From Ruegeria marisrubri (GTDB taxonomy: Bacteria; Pseudomonadota; Alphaproteobacteria; Rhodobacterales; Rhodobacteraceae): 64,000 bases of DNA. The DNA lies in contig NZ_LQBQ01000038.1 in the NCBI RefSeq assembly GCF_001507595.1, forward strand, positions 141,633 through 205,632, read 5' to 3'. Below, piece by piece: positions 61,770 through 64,000 of this stretch; within the stretch, counting starts at the first letter, position 1, and every line of letters starts with the position of its first letter. The translations under genes were made by a program, and so were the position numbers. Below the pieces are notes generated by a model. That model made no database searches. It was not told where the DNA came from and saw only the letters and a list, made by a program, of their open reading frames with translations.

Positions 61770-63650
61770 TCAGGCCGTGCTGGGCAGAAGAAAGCCCCGG
61801 AAGAAATCCGCAAGAGATCCGAAGTCCGTCAGCGGCAATATCCCCGCCACGAACTGATCCGGCCGGACGATGACCAGCGCGCCCCGGCGCCGGTCGATCC
61901 GGCGCAGCTCGAAGATGTCGGGCCCGGTCTTCAGATCCGGGCAGAAGACCTTTTCATAGTCGGTCAGACCGAAACGGCCCTTTGCGGGTTTCAACAGGCG
62001 CGGCATATCCTCGACCGCCATGTCGCGGTGGCCGGCCTGAAAGACCGCGCGCAGGTCGACGACGGAATCGATGTCATGGCCGGCGGGCGTATGGCGACGG
62101 ATTGGGCTGTCGGAATCGCCTTCGAGATATTCACACAGTTTCGCGACATCGCCGCCCGGCCGGCCCATATCGCCGGCAGCGGCAAAGGCGATCAGGCGCC
62201 AGCGCCCGTCCGCTTTGAGGACGTGTCCCAGTTCCAGCCGCCGGGCATCCGCCAGACGGATCACCGGCGCCGAATGGAACCTCATGCCGATCGTCAGCCC
62301 CTTGGCCAGATCCTGATGCTCGGGGCCACGGGTGATGATCGACGGGTCATACCGCGTCTCGACCCCGGCCGTGTAGCGCAGATGCTTTTGAAAGAACTGC
62401 TGGAAACGCTCGGCATCTTCGCCGGTCTTGTCCTTGGAGCTGAAGAGTTTCGCCATGTCCCGGTCGAACTCGATCAGTTCCACCGCCTTCGAACGGCGCT
62501 CGTCGGAATAGGTGTGCAGCAGATCCGGCGTCGCCTGCCCGCGCAGGACCGAGGCCAGCTTCCAGCCGAGGTTGAACGTGTCCGCCATCGAGACGTTCAT
62601 GCCCTGCCCCGCCTTGGGGCTGTGGGTGTGGCAGGCATCCCCGGCGATGAAAATGCGCGGGGTGCGCCCTTGCCTGCCCTCGGTTCCCAGATCGTCGAAA
62701 GAGTCGCAAACCCTCTGGCCGATCTCGTAGGCCGAACACCATGCGACCTGCCTGACCTCCAGACTGTAGGGGGACAGGATCGACCGGACCCGGTCGATCA
62801 GCATGTCCGGGGTGACGTTCCGGTCGGCGGCGCGTTCGTCGCCCCGCAGCTCGTCCAGTTCCACATACAGGCGGATCATCGCGCCGCCTTCGCGCGGAAT
62901 GATCAAAAGGCTGCCCTTGTCGAGCGACTGGATCGCGCATTTCAGGCGGATATCGGGGAAATCCGTCACCGCGAGCACGTCCATCACCCCCCAGAGCTGC
63001 CGCGCGGATTCGCCCTCCAGCCGATACCCCAGCAGGTCGCGCACGGTGCTGCGTGCACCGTCGCAGCCCACCACATATCTGGCCGCAACGGTTTCGGATG
63101 TTCCGTCGGGGCCGGTCAGGGTTGCCGCGACAGGATAGTCTGGATCGTCCGTTCGCCTCAGTTCCGCAAGTTCCAGACAGTAGTCCGGGGCAAGGCGGCG
63201 GGGGGAATTCCTCATGGTTTCGAGGTAAAAGTCGTGAACGCGGGCCTGGCTGAGAATTGTGTGCGGCATTTCGGAAAGGCCGTCCTCGACATCCTGGATG
63301 CGGTCGCTTCGCACCAGGCCGCGCCCGTCGGCGTCCGGCCGCCAGAACGCAGTTTCGTTGACCCAGTAGGCCTCTTTCGCCACCTTCTCGGCAAATCCGA
63401 AAGCCTCGAACATCTCCATCGAGCGGCAGGCGATTCCGTCGGCCTGGCCGATTTCCAGTGGCCCGGATTTGCGGTCGATGATACGGGTTCGGATGTCGGA
63501 AAATGCCGCCAGTTGCGCGGCCAGCGTCAAGCCCGCGGGGCCGCATCCGACAATCAGCACATCGACGGAGGAGCGGTCAGCCTGCCTGTCCGCGCGCGCG
63601 GGAAGCACGTGGGGGTCACCGGGCCGGAAGCCGTCAAAATGAAACTGCAT
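61770..63650 (-). CDS. FAD-dependent aromatic monooxygenase, phenol 2-monooxygenase-like
   Basis: The 626-residue class A flavin monooxygenase has the GXGXXG FAD motif VGCGPAGLTLAAQL near residue 38, the DG motif GCDGARSTVRDLLGY and the GD motif FIAGDACHTHSPKAGQGMN. The C-terminal thioredoxin-like domain of phenol hydroxylases and MHPCO relatives follows (about 470-626). It likely hydroxylates a phenolic compound using NAD(P)H and O2. The ATG at 63650 is preferred over a GTG seven codons upstream. No ring-cleavage genes adjoin, so the substrate is unknown. Confidence 0.9.
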   Translation of the reverse strand: MQFHFDGFRPGDPHVLPARADRQADRSSVDVLIVGCGPAGLTLAAQLAAFSDIRTRIIDRKSGPLEIGQADGIACRSMEMFEAFGFAEKVAKEAYWVNETAFWRPDADGRGLVRSDRIQDVEDGLSEMPHTILSQARVHDFYLETMRNSPRRLAPDYCLELAELRRTDDPDYPVAATLTGPDGTSETVAARYVVGCDGARSTVRDLLGYRLEGESARQLWGVMDVLAVTDFPDIRLKCAIQSLDKGSLLIIPREGGAMIRLYVELDELRGDERAADRNVTPDMLIDRVRSILSPYSLEVRQVAWCSAYEIGQRVCDSFDDLGTEGRQGRTPRIFIAGDACHTHSPKAGQGMNVSMADTFNLGWKLASVLRGQATPDLLHTYSDERRSKAVELIEFDRDMAKLFSSKDKTGEDAERFQQFFQKHLRYTAGVETRYDPSIITRGPEHQDLAKGLTIGMRFHSAPVIRLADARRLELGHVLKADGRWRLIAFAAAGDMGRPGGDVAKLCEYLEGDSDSPIRRHTPAGHDIDSVVDLRAVFQAGHRDMAVEDMPRLLKPAKGRFGLTDYEKVFCPDLKTGPDIFELRRIDRRRGALVIVRPDQFVAGILPLTDFGSLADFFRGFLLPSTA

Positions 63651-63760
63651 GGCGGGGTCCTGTCGCGTCACCTGTCGCGGCGCAGTCTAACACCACCGCC
63701 CGGTCAGGCCAGCATATCAGCGTGGGCATCCCGACAGGCAAGTCCGATTGAGTTTCCCGG

Positions 63761-63792
63761 AAAAAAAGGCCGTCCCGGTTCGGGACGGCCTT
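63761..63792 (-). terminator. Rho-independent terminator downstream of tuf
   Basis: A perfect 12-bp stem AAGGCCGTCCCG / CGGGACGGCCTT with a three-base loop, followed in the minus direction by a T-run. It lies between the tuf stop (63874) and the flavoprotein gene, and separates tuf from the genes leftward. Confidence 0.9.
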
Positions 63793-63873
63793 CTTTGGTT
63801 TTCTCACCGTGTTGCTCTCGGCTGATTTTCCCTTGGAAAATCGCCTGCCGCAACCGGGCGCGACGAGCGCGCC

Positions 63874-64000
63874 TTACTCGATGATTTTCGAGACGACGCC
63901 GGCGCCGACGGTGCGGCCGCCTTCGCGGATGGCGAAACGCAGGCCGTCTTCCATCGCGATCGGGGCGATCAGCTCGACGGTGAAGCCGACGTTGTCGCCC
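63874..64000 (-). CDS. tuf: Elongation factor Tu, C-terminal end (5' part outside window)
   Basis: Only the last 42 codons are inside the window. They read as the EF-Tu C-terminal barrel, with [20 protein letters not shown] and [17 protein letters not shown] before the TAA stop. EF-Tu brings aminoacyl-tRNA to the ribosome. Nothing is unusual in the visible part. Confidence 0.97.
   Translation of the reverse strand, partial: GDNVGFTVELIAPIAMEDGLRFAIREGGRTVGAGVVSKIIE

Noticed and set aside
1..64000. CRISPR arrays, insertion sequences, prophage and attachment sites
   Set aside because: No regularly spaced direct repeats, transposase or integrase genes, or phage genes were seen; the only dispersed repeat is the short element with three copies.

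Overview
The window reads as a high-GC alphaproteobacterial chromosome segment, most likely Rhodobacterales (Roseobacter/Paracoccus relatives). Reasons: a nirS-type denitrification island with a Paracoccus-like fused nirDL, a Paracoccus-type cytochrome c-550, a 5-aminolevulinate synthase (C4 haem pathway), a carboxynorspermidine-type polyamine operon, and three copies of a short dispersed repeat (core TTTTTCCAAATACTCC) whose pattern I associate with this order. Genes are dense and ATGA/GTGA overlaps are common. I see no CRISPR array, insertion sequence, prophage or rRNA. This taxonomic call is inference from gene content.

Layout. (1) 1-9083: the end of a large NAD-glutamate dehydrogenase, then a polyamine operon (speA, carboxynorspermidine synthase, nspC, speB), an HD-domain oxygenase-like gene and a divergent LysR regulator. 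(2) 9077-14388, minus strand: an unusual trio of cyclase-TPR protein, PAP2/vanadium-haloperoxidase-like protein with a Gly-Ala-Phe repeat N-terminus, and a subtilisin-like protease. (3) 14711-47473: the denitrification island. It holds cytochrome c-550, nosRZDFYLX, hemA, an Fnr/NnrR-type regulator with a DUF4202 gene, norCBQDEF, nnrS, nirS, a NirT-like multihaem fusion protein, a cupredoxin and the haem d1 genes nirECF(DL)GHJN. Together these give nitrite to N2; no nitrate reductase is present here. Six FNR/Nnr-type 14-bp boxes sit in the intergenic regions, four of them centred 64-71 bp before a start codon. (4) 47475-48617: an LptF/LptG-family permease.

(5) 48653-59950, minus strand: the most unusual region. 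A 1106-aa SAM-cyclase-AAA-TPR protein is followed by a bicovalent-type FAD oxidase. Next come two proteins that together look like a split LodA-type (cysteine tryptophylquinone) quinoprotein, the second fused to a ferritin-like domain. A radical SAM/SPASM maturase and a QhpG/LodB-like flavin monooxygenase complete the set. I interpret it as an uncharacterised oxidase system with a peptide-derived cofactor plus its maturation enzymes. (6) 60157-64000: a secreted Arg/Tyr/His-rich protein, tRNA-Trp, a DUF374 acyltransferase, a phenol-hydroxylase-like flavoprotein and the 3' end of tuf.

How it works together: the NnrR-like regulator plausibly acts on the boxes before the nos, hemA/nnrR, nor, nnrS, nirS and nirE units. 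HemA supplies haem precursor, NirE to NirN build and deliver haem d1 to NirS, NorQ/NorD mature the NO reductase, and NosR/D/F/Y/L/X serve NosZ. Cytochrome c-550 and the cupredoxin are likely periplasmic electron carriers.
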